Source of the DNA: Macrosoma leucophasiata
Lineage: Eukaryota > Arthropoda > Insecta > Lepidoptera > Hedylidae
NCBI GenBank assembly: GCA_036365455.1
Contig: JAWQUS010000021.1
Location: 19,714,001 to 19,778,000, forward strand
Reading direction: 5' to 3'
Length of the DNA: 64,000 bases
Under the pieces are notes generated by a model. It was not told the DNA's origin. It was given only the letters and a program-made list of their open reading frames with translations, and made no database searches. Each line of letters opens with the position of its first letter. Position 1 is the stretch's first letter. This document shows positions 1-11,340 of this stretch, in pieces. Made by a program: the position numbers and the translations under genes.

Positions 1-13
1 TCGATTGAAAATT

Positions 14-235
14 AATAAGAATTTCCTCCAGAGGCCCATTTTTGAGCCTTTGCCTATTCAGAGGCGAAAAGGATAGTTATAGCTTTCTTTAAGGGCAGTT
101 AATGATACAGCTGATAGAGTTGTAAAACTTGTACAAGATTTTCATGGTTTGATCACTGCAAAGGAAGAGCAAAAGCAATGTTTGCTGCGCTGTGTTCAGG
201 AGCACAGAAATCTATATCCAGTCTGTAAAAAAGAG
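14..235 (+). pseudogene. Decayed coding-like fragment, unknown protein
   Basis: One frame reads NKNFLQRPIFEPLPIQRRK at 14-70, then has two stops, then reads AVNDTADRVVKLVQDFHGL and on through KEEQKQCLLRCVQEHRNLYP, ending CLA with a tga at about 260. A one-base shift at the gap (DSYSFL) would join the parts. The amphipathic, Cys/His-containing character looks protein-like rather than random. A polyadenylation-like aataaa follows at ~283. I do not recognise the family. It may be a transposon-derived gene remnant or a retroposed copy. Confidence 0.4.
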
Positions 236-539
236 ACCCTCAAAAGAAAATGTCTTGCCTGATCTGTAATTTTATATTCTTTTAATAAATATTTCATAAA
301 AATGATAATATTTCAATTGATTCAGCTATTTAACGGAAACGATCAAAAACAGCAATTTCCAAAATATTCACAGCTCTGTCGGCACGGGTTAACGTTGATT
401 TAGGAAGATGAAATTTTGTATTTGAGTAAGTCGAGGAAGTAGAAAAAGAAATAGGAGGTAGGCATTTCGATATTAAAAAAAAAAATTGCCCATATAAGGG
501 ACACCCTAATATATATGTATATAGATATGACGCCCAGAC

Positions 540-885
540 AAATACAAATCTCACCGCCCCCTAGTGGGGGAGAATTCTTCCGCTAGTGCAGTCAACCGAA
601 CAATGGCGATCTCACGGTACGGCCCTGTAATTTCCGGCACAGAGGCATAACACCTTAGACCTCAGGAGTGGTAACGCATCTGCATTTTGACCTTGGTCTT
701 CGTGTGGCTGCAGTCATCACTTAACATCAATGTAAACTGCATGCTTGTTTGCCACTTCCATTACATAAAAAAAGTCTGACCTTACCCCATAGGGCAGTAA
801 ATACAATATCGCAGTAACATCCTCTAAAACTACCGCCACTGCGATCGCCATCTACCTGTCAAGCGTGGCGATTATGGAAAGAAAG
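540..885 (+). repeat. Older interspersed repeat, split by a retroposon
   Basis: The parts at 570-612 (gagaattcttccgctagtgc) and 782-875 (tgcgatcgccat) are found together, uninterrupted, at 18590-18760. The piece between them here is a retroposon of the abundant family. This gives relative age: the split repeat came first. Confidence 0.6.
615..773 (+). mobile_element. Abundant A-tailed retroposon, 5'-truncated copy
   Basis: Starts at tacggccctgtaatttccgg and ends tgccacttccattacat plus an A-tail. It lies inside the older repeat at 540-885. Confidence 0.8.
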
Positions 886-1019
886 AAAAAAACAGACTCC
901 GCCAACCAAACCCGCGCGAGCAGACCGCATCGGACCAAATCCGCTCTCCGCTGCCAAATTTGGTTCAAAGCGTACCGAATCCTCTGTCCGCTCCGTACCA
1001 AATCCGGACGTGAGTTACG

Positions 1020-1085
1020 ACTATAAGAGGTGCTTGTCATCCTAAATGAATAAATAAATTTCTGATTCTGATTCTTCCCTAAAGA
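1020..1085 (+). mobile_element. LINE 3' tail fragment
   Basis: The phrase aagaggtgcttgtcatccta followed by aatgaataaataaatt and then repeated ctgatt is a typical non-LTR 3' end. The same phrase occurs in reverse at about 17347-17400. Confidence 0.5.
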
Positions 1086-1225
1086 CGCACAACACTGTTT
1101 TGGGTATCTTTGGGTAAAGCTTTTATTCAGCCGAGGATGTGTTTCATCTGAAGTTATGAAACCTAATATCAACCGGGACTAAGCAATATGTGCTTGTCAC
1201 CACTACTATTGAGGCAGTTAAATTA

Positions 1226-1474
1226 CAGTGCTCAACAATAAATATTGCACATCGAGCCTAGGAAGGAGACTTCGGCTTATTTCGGGTCTTTAGAGCGTTA
1301 TCTCTTTCGCACCGTACCTATTTGACGTTAGTCGACTGTTTTGATCAAGTTTTGACCAATACCGGACTGTCAGTGCTTAAGGCAGTGTGCAACGGAGATA
1401 ACGCTCTACGAAGACGAAACGATCCGATCGTCTCTTTCACAAGCTCGATGTGCAATATTAATTGTTGAGTACTG
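1226..1474. mobile_element. Mariner/Tc1-type MITE, copy 1
   Basis: The ends are inverted repeats: cagtgctcaacaataaatat on the left and, on the right, the reverse complement of cagtactcaacaattaata. TA dinucleotides flank both ends (1224-1225 and 1475-1476), the target duplication of Tc1/mariner elements. Length is 249 bp with no coding capacity. A second copy lies at 25305-25549. Confidence 0.85.
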
Positions 1475-1718
1475 TATATAGAAATATTCATTATCGAGCT
1501 CCACATACCATTACGAGTGAGGCACAATACAAAGTTCCGTCCCGGTAGCGTTGGGGGAAGTAATAAAGGAAATTGCAGCCAGAGAGGAATGTCTCGAAGT
1601 TCAGTGTAACTATAAATACGATGCTGATAAACGATCAGCACCTTGGTTTTATGTCGGAAATAATATTGTTGCAAATGAGGTCATGCTTTTTATTGATGAC
1701 GTCTTTGAGAACAAAGGG

Positions 1719-2000
1719 TTAGGGCCTTTTACCTGTCAAGCGGGTTTGCCGGTGTGAACCGCATGCGGGTAAAACACGTCTGCGAGACACACGCAGATCT
1801 CTGCAGCGTAGCAATGTGATGCGTGCTGCTAACAGATAAAGTCGTATACAGTATGGACATAAAAAAGCCATGCTCCGCACCCAGCACGCGGGTTCCACGC
1901 GTCAAAGGAAAAGATTGTATGAAACGATGGGATCCGTGTTACACGCTTACGTGTCACACCCGCGTGGATGCAAACCCGCTTGTCAGGAAAAAGACCCTTA
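1719..2000. mobile_element. TIR element (MITE), about 282 bp
   Basis: The left end ttagggccttttacctgtca (continuing agcgggtttgc) pairs with the right end, whose reverse complement is taagggtctttttcctgaca (continuing agcgggtttgc). This gives terminal inverted repeats of about 31 bp with a few mismatches. The interior is GC-rich. No clear target duplication was found, so the class is open. Confidence 0.65.
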
Positions 2001-3223
2001 GAACATAGAAATATGAATGAGAGTGCGGTCTACTCCGGTTCCAAAGGGGCTCGAAATACAGCCCTGCGTAGTACTCCACGGCTGAATTCAAAATTAGGAT
2101 GATGGCGGGGGGGAGGGTCTCTTATTACGATTTACTCTATCATTATTTACTATATATTCGGTGGTGGTGTGACTACGTAGTAGGTACATACATGTATTAT
2201 TTATATATCAAATATATATAAATCAATATTTATATATAAAATGTATACTACAATAATTTTAGAAAGTTTTCAGAGGAATCTATGTATTTTTTAGTTTTGT
2301 ATAGACAAAAAATAAATTTTCGCAAAATTAAAAAAATATATGTGCAAGTATCATAATTTATGTATAGATAACAGGAAAACCACGGAATAGATAAATAAGG
2401 ATGGAAAAGCCTTTGCTTCAATTTCGTATTAGAACCAGTGTCGCCGCTTTTCTCCCACCATGCAATTTCTTACACAAATGTAACACCATCTCGACAATCA
2501 CCCACACATTAATCCGCAGGCACCTATTCGTTTGCGTAAGTTTGCATACTAAGATGTAACGCCCGTAGGCAATAAACACTCGCACGCACAAAACAATATA
2601 CTCACCAATAAACTAGTCGAAGTGTAGCGGACGCATTACATGCTGTACATTGCAAACGGAGACAGTAATAGCGTTAATTGAGCGAGCGCTTAGCGAGCAA
2701 TGTATTCGCTAGCAGTAACGTTTAAATAATGCAGTTTAAGTTCGAATATTCATATTCCTTTGTATATTTTTATGTTTTTTTACAAGTTTATAACAATAAA
2801 TGTTATTTGTGACTTACCGATGAAAAGATATACCTCCTCGCTTTATACTTGAGGTCTGACATTTCATATTATATGTTAAAATTGGCACTACATGGTATTT
2901 TACCAAGAGATGCGTCGTTCGAAGCAGTCTACACGACACTACGAGCGGCGAACGAATGGATCTGCCGAACTGTGTGTGTTCACGCATAGTTGCCATACGC
3001 TTGCCACACCCACATTACCATTCCATCTTTATTTATCTATTCCGTGAGGAAAACCTATAAGAAGTCTATGGTATTTATGAAAATACAAAATTCTTTAATA
3101 GCGCCGGAACCTGTGAACGCGAATTCATTTCGCACTTGGTCGCTTTTTCCAATGTATGTTACCAATTCCATTTCATCTGTCATTTTGCTCCACATAACTG
3201 ACATAATTTTCTGTTTGTCGCAG

Positions 3224-3322
3224 GGCTGCTATCATGGGATTCCGGCGAGCACCAGGTGGACCTGGAGAAGGAGCTGGCCACCCTCACGGCACAGGCACCC
3301 GAGGGGGAGGAAGCCAGATACG
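3224..3322 (+). CDS. futsch: futsch (MAP1 family), internal exon A, N-terminal region
   Basis: This is the first futsch exon visible in the window; the start codon lies upstream, outside it. The intron before it ends in tttgtcgcag and the exon is followed by a consensus donor (gtgagc). It starts with the last two bases of a split codon and ends with the first base of the next, leaving 32 full codons that read LLSWDSGEHQVDLEKEL and on to EEARY. This matches the MAP1 segment '(G)I-SWD...L' seen in vertebrate MAP1A/B and insect Futsch, just after the 'VIGE' strand of the metallo-beta-lactamase-like N-terminal fold. Futsch binds and stabilises axonal and synaptic microtubules. The call rests on family resemblance and on phase agreement with the next exon. 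Confidence 0.9.
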
Positions 3323-4192
3323 GTGAGCTAATATAGCCGTTATTGCCACTGATGTCAAACGAACTTTGCATAGAAAATATTACAGAGACGCAGTTACAAA
3401 CATAATATATTTTATACACACATAGATAATTATATGTATATACGTCGAAGAAACTTTTTTGTCATAATCTAATATCTAAATGCCAGTACTTAATGTGACA
3501 TAATATCACATGCCAATTTGTTTGTCACAAATATTGGAATCAATAATTTAAAAAAACCACTCAGAAACTTCTCGTAGGTACTATGCATGAAATTAAAATG
3601 AAAAATATAAACGTCTCTTTAAGTTGAAAGTTAAATATCGTAAAATTAATAGTGCTGCTATAAAAGCTTTTTGATAACCTTTCGACCTCCAAATCTAACT
3701 TATTCATCTACTTACTAAGAACAAAATTAAAAACGAAAATATTTTCTTTTGAAGCGCAAAATGTTTAATAAAATAAGTAGGTACCTATTCACTTTTCTCA
3801 AGTTCTATTTCTTTGTCAAGTGCCAATTACGTTACTTGTACGATCTGTAAAATAATGTTCAAATTTAGAAACTCATATTCGAATACTTGAGAAGGTTCTG
3901 AATATTTGACAAGGGATGTTTGATATATGTTTTGCATATTGTATCAATCGCGTAATAACTTTTGATCGAAATCGTGGGACAAACTACGATGAGAATGTAT
4001 TTTCGATATGGGTGGTAAGATTCTGAGCAGAATTTCGTTATAAAATGCTAACCATAAATAATAGAGTTACCAATGCGATTTTTGGTGGTTCCAAATGAAT
4101 CTTTTGACGAAAGATTTCTCCATGTCAACTGTATGCTTGTTCGTCATATTTATTACATAAAAAAGGTAATAATATTCAATTCTCCAAATCGA

Positions 4193-4450
4193 CTAGTGGT
4201 AGAGCTCCAATGACGGAACTCGCGGGCGTAGGCACCAACGCATTACATTATATTTGCTGCTAAATCGTAGTGTTCAGCACTATCATGTTCCGGTCAAGTG
4301 GTAATGTACGGCTCTGTAATTTCCGGCACAGAGGCATAACACCTAATGCCTCAGGAGTGGCAGCGCATCTGCATTTTGACCTCTGGTCATTGTGTGGGTG
4401 TGTTGTATGTGAACTGCACGCTTGTTTGCCACTTTTATTACATAAAAAAA
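4193..4450 (+). mobile_element. Abundant A-tailed retroposon, near full-length
   Basis: Runs from tagtggtagagctcc to the terminal cattacat plus A-run, with a deletion in the gctgcagtcatcacttaaca part. Confidence 0.85.
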
Positions 4451-5085
4451 TGAGATCAAAAATAAGTCAGAAATTACAATAGTGGAATGGCATTTGTTTA
4501 ACCGTAAAGTTGGAACTTTCGATGGCTAAATTGACCAAACTATTTCGGTCTTTCCCGATGTTTTTTGATTGATCTTATTACAAACAACGACCTAAATGAC
4601 ATACAATTTTGCCAAAAAACAAATTATGTAAAAAAAATGTTGGCAAATATTTTACTTAACAATGGTCATGGACAATGGTAATCAGAACAATATTGTAACG
4701 TCAAAGGGAATGAAATACGAAAAGCTCGAGATAATTACAATCAAAGCGATTGCATATCTGACTTCATTTGTCGGTGTGAAACTATAAAGTTCGCATTATT
4801 GGGGCTGGGAGGAAGGAATGTGAAAAAGTTTTCCCACGTAAATAAATATATTTGACCTATATACGTCTACGTAAAAACCGAAACTCTATTTTATCGGAAA
4901 GAAGGTGGCCATCAAACTTGCAGCTCATATAAGTGTTATGTGATGACCGCAGTCTATAGACATCTACACAAAAACAGGTTTCAGAGGTTAAAATGCAGAT
5001 GCATTGCCACCTCTGAAACCCAAGTTGTTATCCCTCTGAGATATTTACCTATTACTGGTAATCTACGGCTCATCGGAAAATGACA

Positions 5086-5379
5086 TTTTTTTTTTTTTTT
5101 ATGTAATAGAAGTGGCAAACAAGCATGCAGTTCACATTCATGTTAAGTGAAGACTGCAGCCTATAGACACCCACACAATGACCAGAGGTCAAAATGCAGA
5201 TGCGCTGCCACTCCTGAGGCATTAGGTGTTATGCCTCTGTGCCGGAAATTACAGGGCCGTACATTACCACCTGACCGGAACACGATAGTGCTGAACACTA
5301 CCATTTAGCGGCAAGTATATTAGGTAATCCGGGGGTGCCTACGCCCGCGAACTCCGTCACTGGAGCTCTACCACCAGTA
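5086..5379 (-). mobile_element. Abundant A-tailed retroposon, full-length
   Basis: Begins on the + strand with a T-run (the A-tail) then atgtaatagaagtggcaaac and ends gagctctaccaccagt. One of the best full-length copies (~290 bp). Confidence 0.88.
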
Positions 5380-5564
5380 AAATGCTGAATATTCTCATTT
5401 GCCGGCAGATAGTGGTAATGCACAGCGCATTACTATTATCTGCCTTACATTGTTTACGCCCTCGAACTACACAGACTCTAAAACTCTATCAGCTGTAAAA
5501 AAATGTGTGATATGCATCTTCACGCCAAAATTAGGTATGAAGAAAATGTGGAGCACCAAATATT

Positions 5565-5625
5565 TTGCAGCTTACACACCTCCCGTACCTCTTCTACACA
5601 CCTCCCGTACCTCTTATATGGCATA
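5565..5625 (+). repeat. 22-bp direct duplication
   Basis: acacacctcccgtacctctt occurs twice in immediate succession, a small local duplication. Confidence 0.6.
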
Positions 5626-6041
5626 CCTATTCATCATTGTACGGGAATACGCGACCCTGGGCGCGCGGGGCTTATTCTTTCTTGACCGGTAGGTAGTAGG
5701 TACTAAGTACTATTACTGATAGATAGATATTGAAAGAAAATCCCGTAAAGATAATGCGCGACTTTTCCTCAGTTTATTTTTAAGCAATAACTCTCCTCGG
5801 AATCGGATATTCTGTCGACGGTTATTGATTCAATTTCATGTTAATTTTTCAATCTAGATAAGATTTCGCTTTGGCGCCCAGATGGTAACATGAGGAGATT
5901 TTTTTAATATACTTCTTGAGGAATAGGCGTTTTCACACAGTTTTCAATAGGCGTTTTCACATATACCGTTTCGGTCCCATGCCGGATCTAGTAAAAATCG
6001 TATGTGTTCCTATGGGCGTGTTTTGTTTCAACGGGTATTAA

Positions 6042-6115
6042 GTGATGATTGCGGCCTATAAACATCCACGCAATGACCAGAGGTCAAAATGCAGATGCGT
6101 TGTCACCCCTGAGTT
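6042..6115 (-). mobile_element. Abundant retroposon, internal fragment
   Basis: Contains aagtgatgattgcggcctat, gaccagaggtcaaaatgcag and the following 'atgcgttgtcacccctgag', typical of the middle of the family; both ends are missing. Confidence 0.65.
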
Positions 6116-7046
6116 GGGGCACAGTAGTTTGTCTATCTACTGTGGTTGGGGGGCTTGTATGCAAACGTATTCTATGAATGGCTCCTAAGGATAAAAAGTG
6201 TTACCGTCAAAAACCCAATGTGAGGAGGGTTAGGTGATATTTTCACGGTTGGAAATAAAGTTAATCGTATCGTTTGATATAATACTTTTGATATTTGTTT
6301 TAATATAGGTACATTTCGACTGCTTCTTGCATATATTTCGTAAAAATTCTTCAGTGATGTAGGTACTAACATTATAATAAGGGTGACCTTAAAGTCTTCA
6401 AGCCAATAATTCTCGCAAGAAGCCGTCAAAAGTCAACCTAAAATATCTGCCTTAGAGGTACCAGCCGCTTCCACTTTAATTAAAAAATTAACTAAAGAAT
6501 AACCGTTGCTTCTAAAACTTAAAAAAAAAAGATTATCAAAATCGTTTCCAGGAAATTTCCCATACATTTTAACTAACGTAATCTTATTATATTACAATGA
6601 TAAAACATATAAAAACGATCTTACTTGGCCTCCGTGCCAAGAATTCTGCAAAGAAGCCTTGAAAAGTCCTAAAAACTCCACTTTACGAGAACAGCCTCCA
6701 CTTTAATTTAGTTAATGCCACCGTGTGCTTTGTCTGAATTCTTAATGTCGAGTGAAGTTTTCTGGGCTCATCCTTTATCTTGAGGTTACTTTTGTATCTG
6801 GTTACATTTTTTATATTTTCATTTTTCAAGATTTCGTCGTTGGGAAGTGCGAATTATTGGGGTTGTTTGTTCTTCTTTTTACGAGTGTTTTTCTTTATGT
6901 CAAGCGGTAAACAAGGTTATAATTTAGATTTATTGATAGGAATAGGGCTGCTTATAAATATTTACATAAACAGTAAAGGTTTCAAACGATGATGAGTTGC
7001 CATTAATTAGACCTGATAAGCTAAATATTAGAAACATACCTACCGT

Positions 7047-7290
7047 TCTGGTGGTAGAGCTCCAGTGACGGAGCTCGCGGGCGTAGGCACCACCGCATTA
7101 CCTAATTTACTTGCCGCTAAATGGTAGTGTTTAGTACTATCGTGTTCCGGTCAAGTGGTAATGTACGGCCCTGTAATTTCCGGCACAGAGGCATAACACC
7201 TTAGGCCTCAGGAGTGGTAACGCATCTGCATTTTGACCTTGGTCTTCGTGTGGGTGTCTATAGGCTTGCCACTTCCATTACATAAAAAAA
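7047..7290 (+). mobile_element. Abundant A-tailed retroposon, internally deleted
   Basis: Runs from ctggtggtagagctcc to cattacat and an A-tail, but jumps from gtgtctatagg straight to cttgccacttcc, an internal deletion of ~40 bases. Confidence 0.85.
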
Positions 7291-7321
7291 TAAAAAATAA
7301 ACAATTGACATACTCGTAATA

Positions 7322-7665
7322 TCGTACCTTAGATTTTTTCCAAGCAGTGTTCTAAAAACAATCCTATCAAAGTAACTCTGAATATAGAAATACAAAACCA
7401 ACACTGCTCACTCTCCCCTTTCTAACCCAAAACAATCAGTGTGCTCGAAAATAAAACAATTATGAAACGTCCACAACGGGCATATGCCAAACGATAGGAA
7501 CGTGATCAATCAGACGATCCCCGGCGAATTAGCAAACTGAGCTGCGAACAATGTTTCGGGCAAATAACGAAGGTACAATGATATTTCGGAATAGGATACA
7601 TTTAAGACAGTATATCACGGGTGTTGGTGTATAACAGACGTGATTGAAGCGTTGTATAAATGAAA
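7322..7665. repeat. Local duplication, copy 1 (~340 bp)
   Basis: Aligns without large gaps to 8044-8385. Shared landmarks include agattttttccaagc, caatcagacgatccccggcg and gcgaacaatgtttcgg. No coding frame is seen. Confidence 0.8.
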
Positions 7666-7779
7666 AACGGTCGAAATAAAAATGCGAAAATTATTTTTGC
7701 TAAATTAAAAACTATTGATGCGAATATAAAATAGTTGTAGATTCACAGAGGGAATTTTGCTCGACGTTATTCTTAATCT

Positions 7780-7961
7780 TAATATATATAAATCTCGTGT
7801 CACAATGTTTGTCCTCAATGGACTCCTAAACCACTTAACCGATTATAATAAAATTTGCACACCATGTGCAGTTTGATCCAACTTGAGAGATAGGATAGCT
7901 TACATTACGCTATGACTAATAGGAGCAGAGCAGCGCGGGCGAAGCCGGGGCGGGCCGCTAG
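7780..7961 (+). mobile_element. Helitron-like fragment
   Basis: Begins aatctcgtgtcacaatgttt and ends gcgggcgaagccggggcggg then ccgCTAG followed by T. The GC-rich hairpin just before a CTAG end is the Helitron 3' terminus. It separates the two duplicated blocks. Confidence 0.65.
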
Positions 7962-8043
7962 TTTTTGTATAAAAACTCAACGAAATACTGTATTTAACCA
8001 ACAAAATATTACAAACATACCATTTTTCCAATTTGCTTAATAC

Positions 8044-8385
8044 CGTGCTTAAGATTTTTTCCAAGCGATGTTCTAAAAACAATCATAGCGCATATATTTG
8101 TAACTCTGAATATAGAAATATAAAACCAACCTTGCACCTCCCCCCCCCGTTCTAACCCAACACAATCAGAGTGCACGAAAATAAAACAATTAACATCCGC
8201 AACGAGGACATATACCAAACTATACGAACGCGATCAATCAGACGATCCCCGGCGAATAAGCAAATTGAGTTGCGAACAATGTTTCGGACAAATAACGAAA
8301 GGTACAATGGTATTTCGGAATAGGATACATTTGTGACAGTATATCACAAGTGTTGATGTACAACACACGTAGGTAATTGAAGTGG
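8044..8385. repeat. Local duplication, copy 2 (~340 bp)
   Basis: The partner of 7322-7665, with scattered substitutions and a run of nine C bases at ~8143. The two are separated by ~380 bases containing a Helitron-like insertion. Confidence 0.8.
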
Positions 8386-8400
8386 TGATTATATGAAATA

Positions 8401-8564
8401 CTAGCTGTTTCCCGCGGCTTCGCCCGCGTTTTATTTTCTTTGCTATAAACCTCACGGAGCCCGAGACCTTTCCAACGAATGCAAAACCGTGGAAATCGGT
8501 TCGTGCGTTCTGGAGTTATAGCGTCAGGAAGGAAAACCCGACTTATTTTTATAATATAGATTGT
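8401..8564 (-). mobile_element. Helitron-like fragment
   Basis: In reverse orientation it starts with ctagctgtttcccgcggctt then cgcccgcg, the complement of a Helitron 3' end. It ends ttataatatagatt on the + strand. Confidence 0.65.
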
Positions 8565-8744
8565 CGAAATAAAAATACCTTTGTTTGCTTGGAGGAATAT
8601 AAAGAGCTAATAAAGAAATAGGCAATGAATATTTAATATGCGCAAAGAAAATTTGTAATTTTTAACTCTATCCATATTATTAAACTGGAATAAGTTACAA
8701 ATTGACAAAAAGAAATAAGTTGAATCTATACTAACTCTGATCAG

Positions 8745-9120
8745 ATCAGAGATCTGGTGTTGGAGAAGAATGCGTGGGAGGTATCGTGGACAGAATTCCG
8801 AACCAACCAATCCATATTCCAAGAACTAGGCATCAAGCAGCGTCCGTCGTCTATAGTACAATCGCGCATCCTTACCTTTTTCGGCCTCGTATCACGTCGT
8901 AACGAGGTTTCAATCGAACGCTTGGTAGTGCAGGGACGAGTTGAGGGCACACGTGCTAGAGGCACGTTGCCTATGAGGTGGACAGACCAGATAAAATCTG
9001 CACTGGGCGGTCCACTCTATGAATGCTCCAGTAATGCAAAGAGGCGCGACGAGTGGCAAAGGATTGTGAAGTGAGCCACTACGCCTGGAAATACGACCAC
9101 GACCAGTCTGACAAGAGTGT
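8745..9120 (+). pseudogene. C-terminal end of a LINE reverse transcriptase (RTE-like), remnant
   Basis: A frame at 8757-9074 reads SRILTFFGLVSRRNE, then IERLVVQGRVEGTRARG and MRWTDQIKSA, ending RRDEWQRIVK. This is the standard tail of insect endonuclease-reverse transcriptase proteins (R-I-L-x-F-x-G-H/L-x-x-R, E-x-L-V-V-Q-G, R-W-x-D-Q). The RT core is missing, so this is a 5'-truncated or decayed copy. No function in the host gene is implied. Confidence 0.75.
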
Positions 9121-9694
9121 AACGCAAGAGAAGAATACTAACTCTTTTGAAATCTTGGCAATTAATGCAATTAATCGTCTTTACGTTAATCGCGTTTGTT
9201 CGTACCCGACAGACACTTTGTCTTGAATTTGCTAGTTCCCACATATTTCGCATGAAAGCTACAAAAAGCTATAAAATCTACTGTCACAAATTCAATATAT
9301 CTTAATCCGAAATGTTATAATATACATATAGATTCGAAGGCATCAATTCACTCATTCGCCGCATGTGATCAATCAGTTAGAGCCGTGATGGATCGCCTCA
9401 AAGGCACCCCTGTATCCCATTGTTTTCGGGTCACGGCCGGCACTTCGAAAAAGTTTCACGAAACTGAAATATTAAAAAGACCTAGAGTGTAATAGATTGG
9501 ACTGACGTTTTATAGCCTATTTGTATTTGTCCTGACGATGACGTTAAAATGTAAGGGGTATAACAACTTGAGTTACATTTTACACGTTTCAAAGTGCCCC
9601 TTCGTTAATGAAAAGCATAGTAGATATTCTCACATCAATTTAACATAGCTTCCCCTGCATTTTCTGTTATCTTAAAAGCTAGATAGAGGTTTTT

Positions 9695-9978
9695 ACTGGT
9701 GGTAGAGCTCCAGTGACGGAGCTCGCGGGCGTAAGCACCACCGCGTTACCTAAAATACTTGTCGCTAAATGGTAGTGTTCAGCACTATCGTGTTCCGGTC
9801 AGGTGGTAATGTACAACCCTGTAATTTCCGGCACAGAGGCATAACACCCTGGGCCTCAGGAGTGGTAATGCATCTGCATTTCTGTAATTGTGTGGGTGTC
9901 TATAGGCTGCAGTAATTGCTTAACATCAATGTGAACTGCATGCTTGTTTGCCACTTTTAATAGGTACATAAAAAAAAG
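9695..9978 (+). mobile_element. Abundant A-tailed retroposon, full-length
   Basis: Runs from actggtggtagagctcc to gccacttttaataggtacat plus A-tail. A second, strongly diverged copy of the first ~110 bases follows at about 9997-10110. Confidence 0.85.
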
Positions 9979-10189
9979 CTAGACAAAGGTTTTTACTAAT
10001 GGTAGAGCTCCATTGATGGAGCTTGAGGGCTAAGGTAGATACAGCAGTGGTCAGGTTGGGTGATAATCGACTTATAGTTTCTGCCGTTAGGTAATTGTTT
10101 CAAGGGAGCAAATACCTGAAACACTATTACTATTCAGATCTGTGATTTTAATGTAGCTACCACGTAGCTGCATAATTCCCTTACCATTT

Positions 10190-10600
10190 ATTTATTTATT
10201 TAAACTTTAATGCACATATTATAAAAATTAGGTACATAAGGTGGATTTAATGCCTTTAGGCATTATCTGCCAGTCAACGTTAAGGTTGTACAAAAACCAC
10301 AAAATGTTGCAGAAAAATAAAAAAATAAAAAAAAAATAACAAGAAAAAAAATAAAAAAAATAAATACACAATCCAAAAAAATACATACCAACGTATCAAT
10401 ATACATAAACATATAGCTATATATGAATCAATATATAAATAACATAAATAATCTTAAATATAATAATAAATAGGAAAGCTTAAATAATATATGATGACAT
10501 TTCCATCCTCATTCATCATTTACCATCACACTGATGTATTAAAAAATACATAAGTCTATAAAATAAAGAGCACCAAATGAACGCCTATTTGGAAACCGGC
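10190..10600. repeat. A/T-rich low-complexity tract
   Basis: Tattta repeats, then 'tttaatgcctttaggcattatct', then long A-rich runs with interspersed T. It resembles the tail of a degraded retroelement; nothing coding is visible. Confidence 0.5.
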
Positions 10601-10726
10601 TCGTTTATAATATTATCAGTTTCCGAGTGAATGAGCAACTTGTGGATAAAGGGGTTAGTGGACTGTGCTTCATAAACCTGAGCCTGATTCGCTCCAACAT
10701 TGTAATGGCGTTTTTCAGGTTGTTTT

Positions 10727-11053
10727 TATGAATGGTATTTTTACGTAACTTCACGCCTGTAATCCCCGAAGGGGTAGGCAGAGGTAAATGCATGCATTCA
10801 AGCATACATGCAAACACCCACGATTCGCCGATTACGTTTTTGGCCCATGTAACAGGTGGCGAGCCTGTTGACATCTCCGGGCACATTACCAAACTTCGAG
10901 GTACTAGGAAATTTCCAGAAAATTGAAAAATCCCAATAGAACCAGAGATAAGGGACTTTACACCATTATCTCTGATAACCCTCTACCCGGGAATCGAACC
11001 CAGGACCTCAGCGTAGTAGTAGTGGCCTGCTACCACTAGGCTACCGAGGCAGT
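10727..11053 (-). mobile_element. tRNA-derived SINE, near full-length
   Basis: On the minus strand it begins aactgcctcggtagcctagt (pol III A box) and carries a canonical B box (gggttcgattccc), then the family body (tggtaatgtgcccggagatg, tgaatgcatgcatttacctc) and ends in acgcctgaagt-type sequence (tacaggcgtgaagttacgt). The whole is ~325 bp. Related copies lie at 18235, 28846, 31910, 35580, 37785, 39300 and 45714. Confidence 0.85.
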
Positions 11054-11194
11054 TAATGTGTGTGAGCAGTTGGTATTTTTAGTTGGGGTGATTATCAATT
11101 TGTTTCTGCTGCCCCAGTTTTGGGTAACTATTAAATAACTGCCAAAGCTTATACTTCCTCAATGGCTCAACGATAGTTATTTATTACTAAATCT

Positions 11195-11340
11195 AGTACT
11201 AGAGGTGGAGCTCTAGTAACAGAGCTTGAGGGCGAAAACACAACAGTATCTAATGTAGATTGTGTTAAGAGCTAACGTGTTCCTTTAACGTAACTGTATT
11301 CTTATGAGGATGTCTATAGATAGCAGTGTTCACTCACCAT
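11195..11340 (+). mobile_element. Abundant retroposon, strongly diverged copy
   Basis: ctagaggtggagctctagta, then acagagcttgagggcg and tgtctatagatagcagtg, keep the order of landmarks of the family but with many changes and deletions. Confidence 0.5.

Larger units (their letters stand above)
1..3223. other. Upstream intron (or 5' flank) of futsch
   Basis: No futsch exon was recognised before 3224, although the protein must begin upstream. The stretch holds a decayed coding-like fragment (1-240), an old repeat split by a retroposon (540-885), a LINE tail (1020-1085), a mariner-type MITE (1226-1474) and a TIR element (1719-2000). From about 2010 to 3220 it is AT-rich with nothing recognised. 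Confidence 0.6.

Noticed and set aside
1551..1757. Open frame of 68 codons with protein-like composition.
   Set aside because: Its last third lies inside the inverted-repeat element that starts at 1719, so it is a chance fusion. No family was recognised for the rest.
2990..3331. 113-codon + strand open frame overlapping the first futsch exon.
   Set aside because: It uses a different frame from the conserved LLSWD reading and crosses the intron-exon border; the splice-phase model is better.
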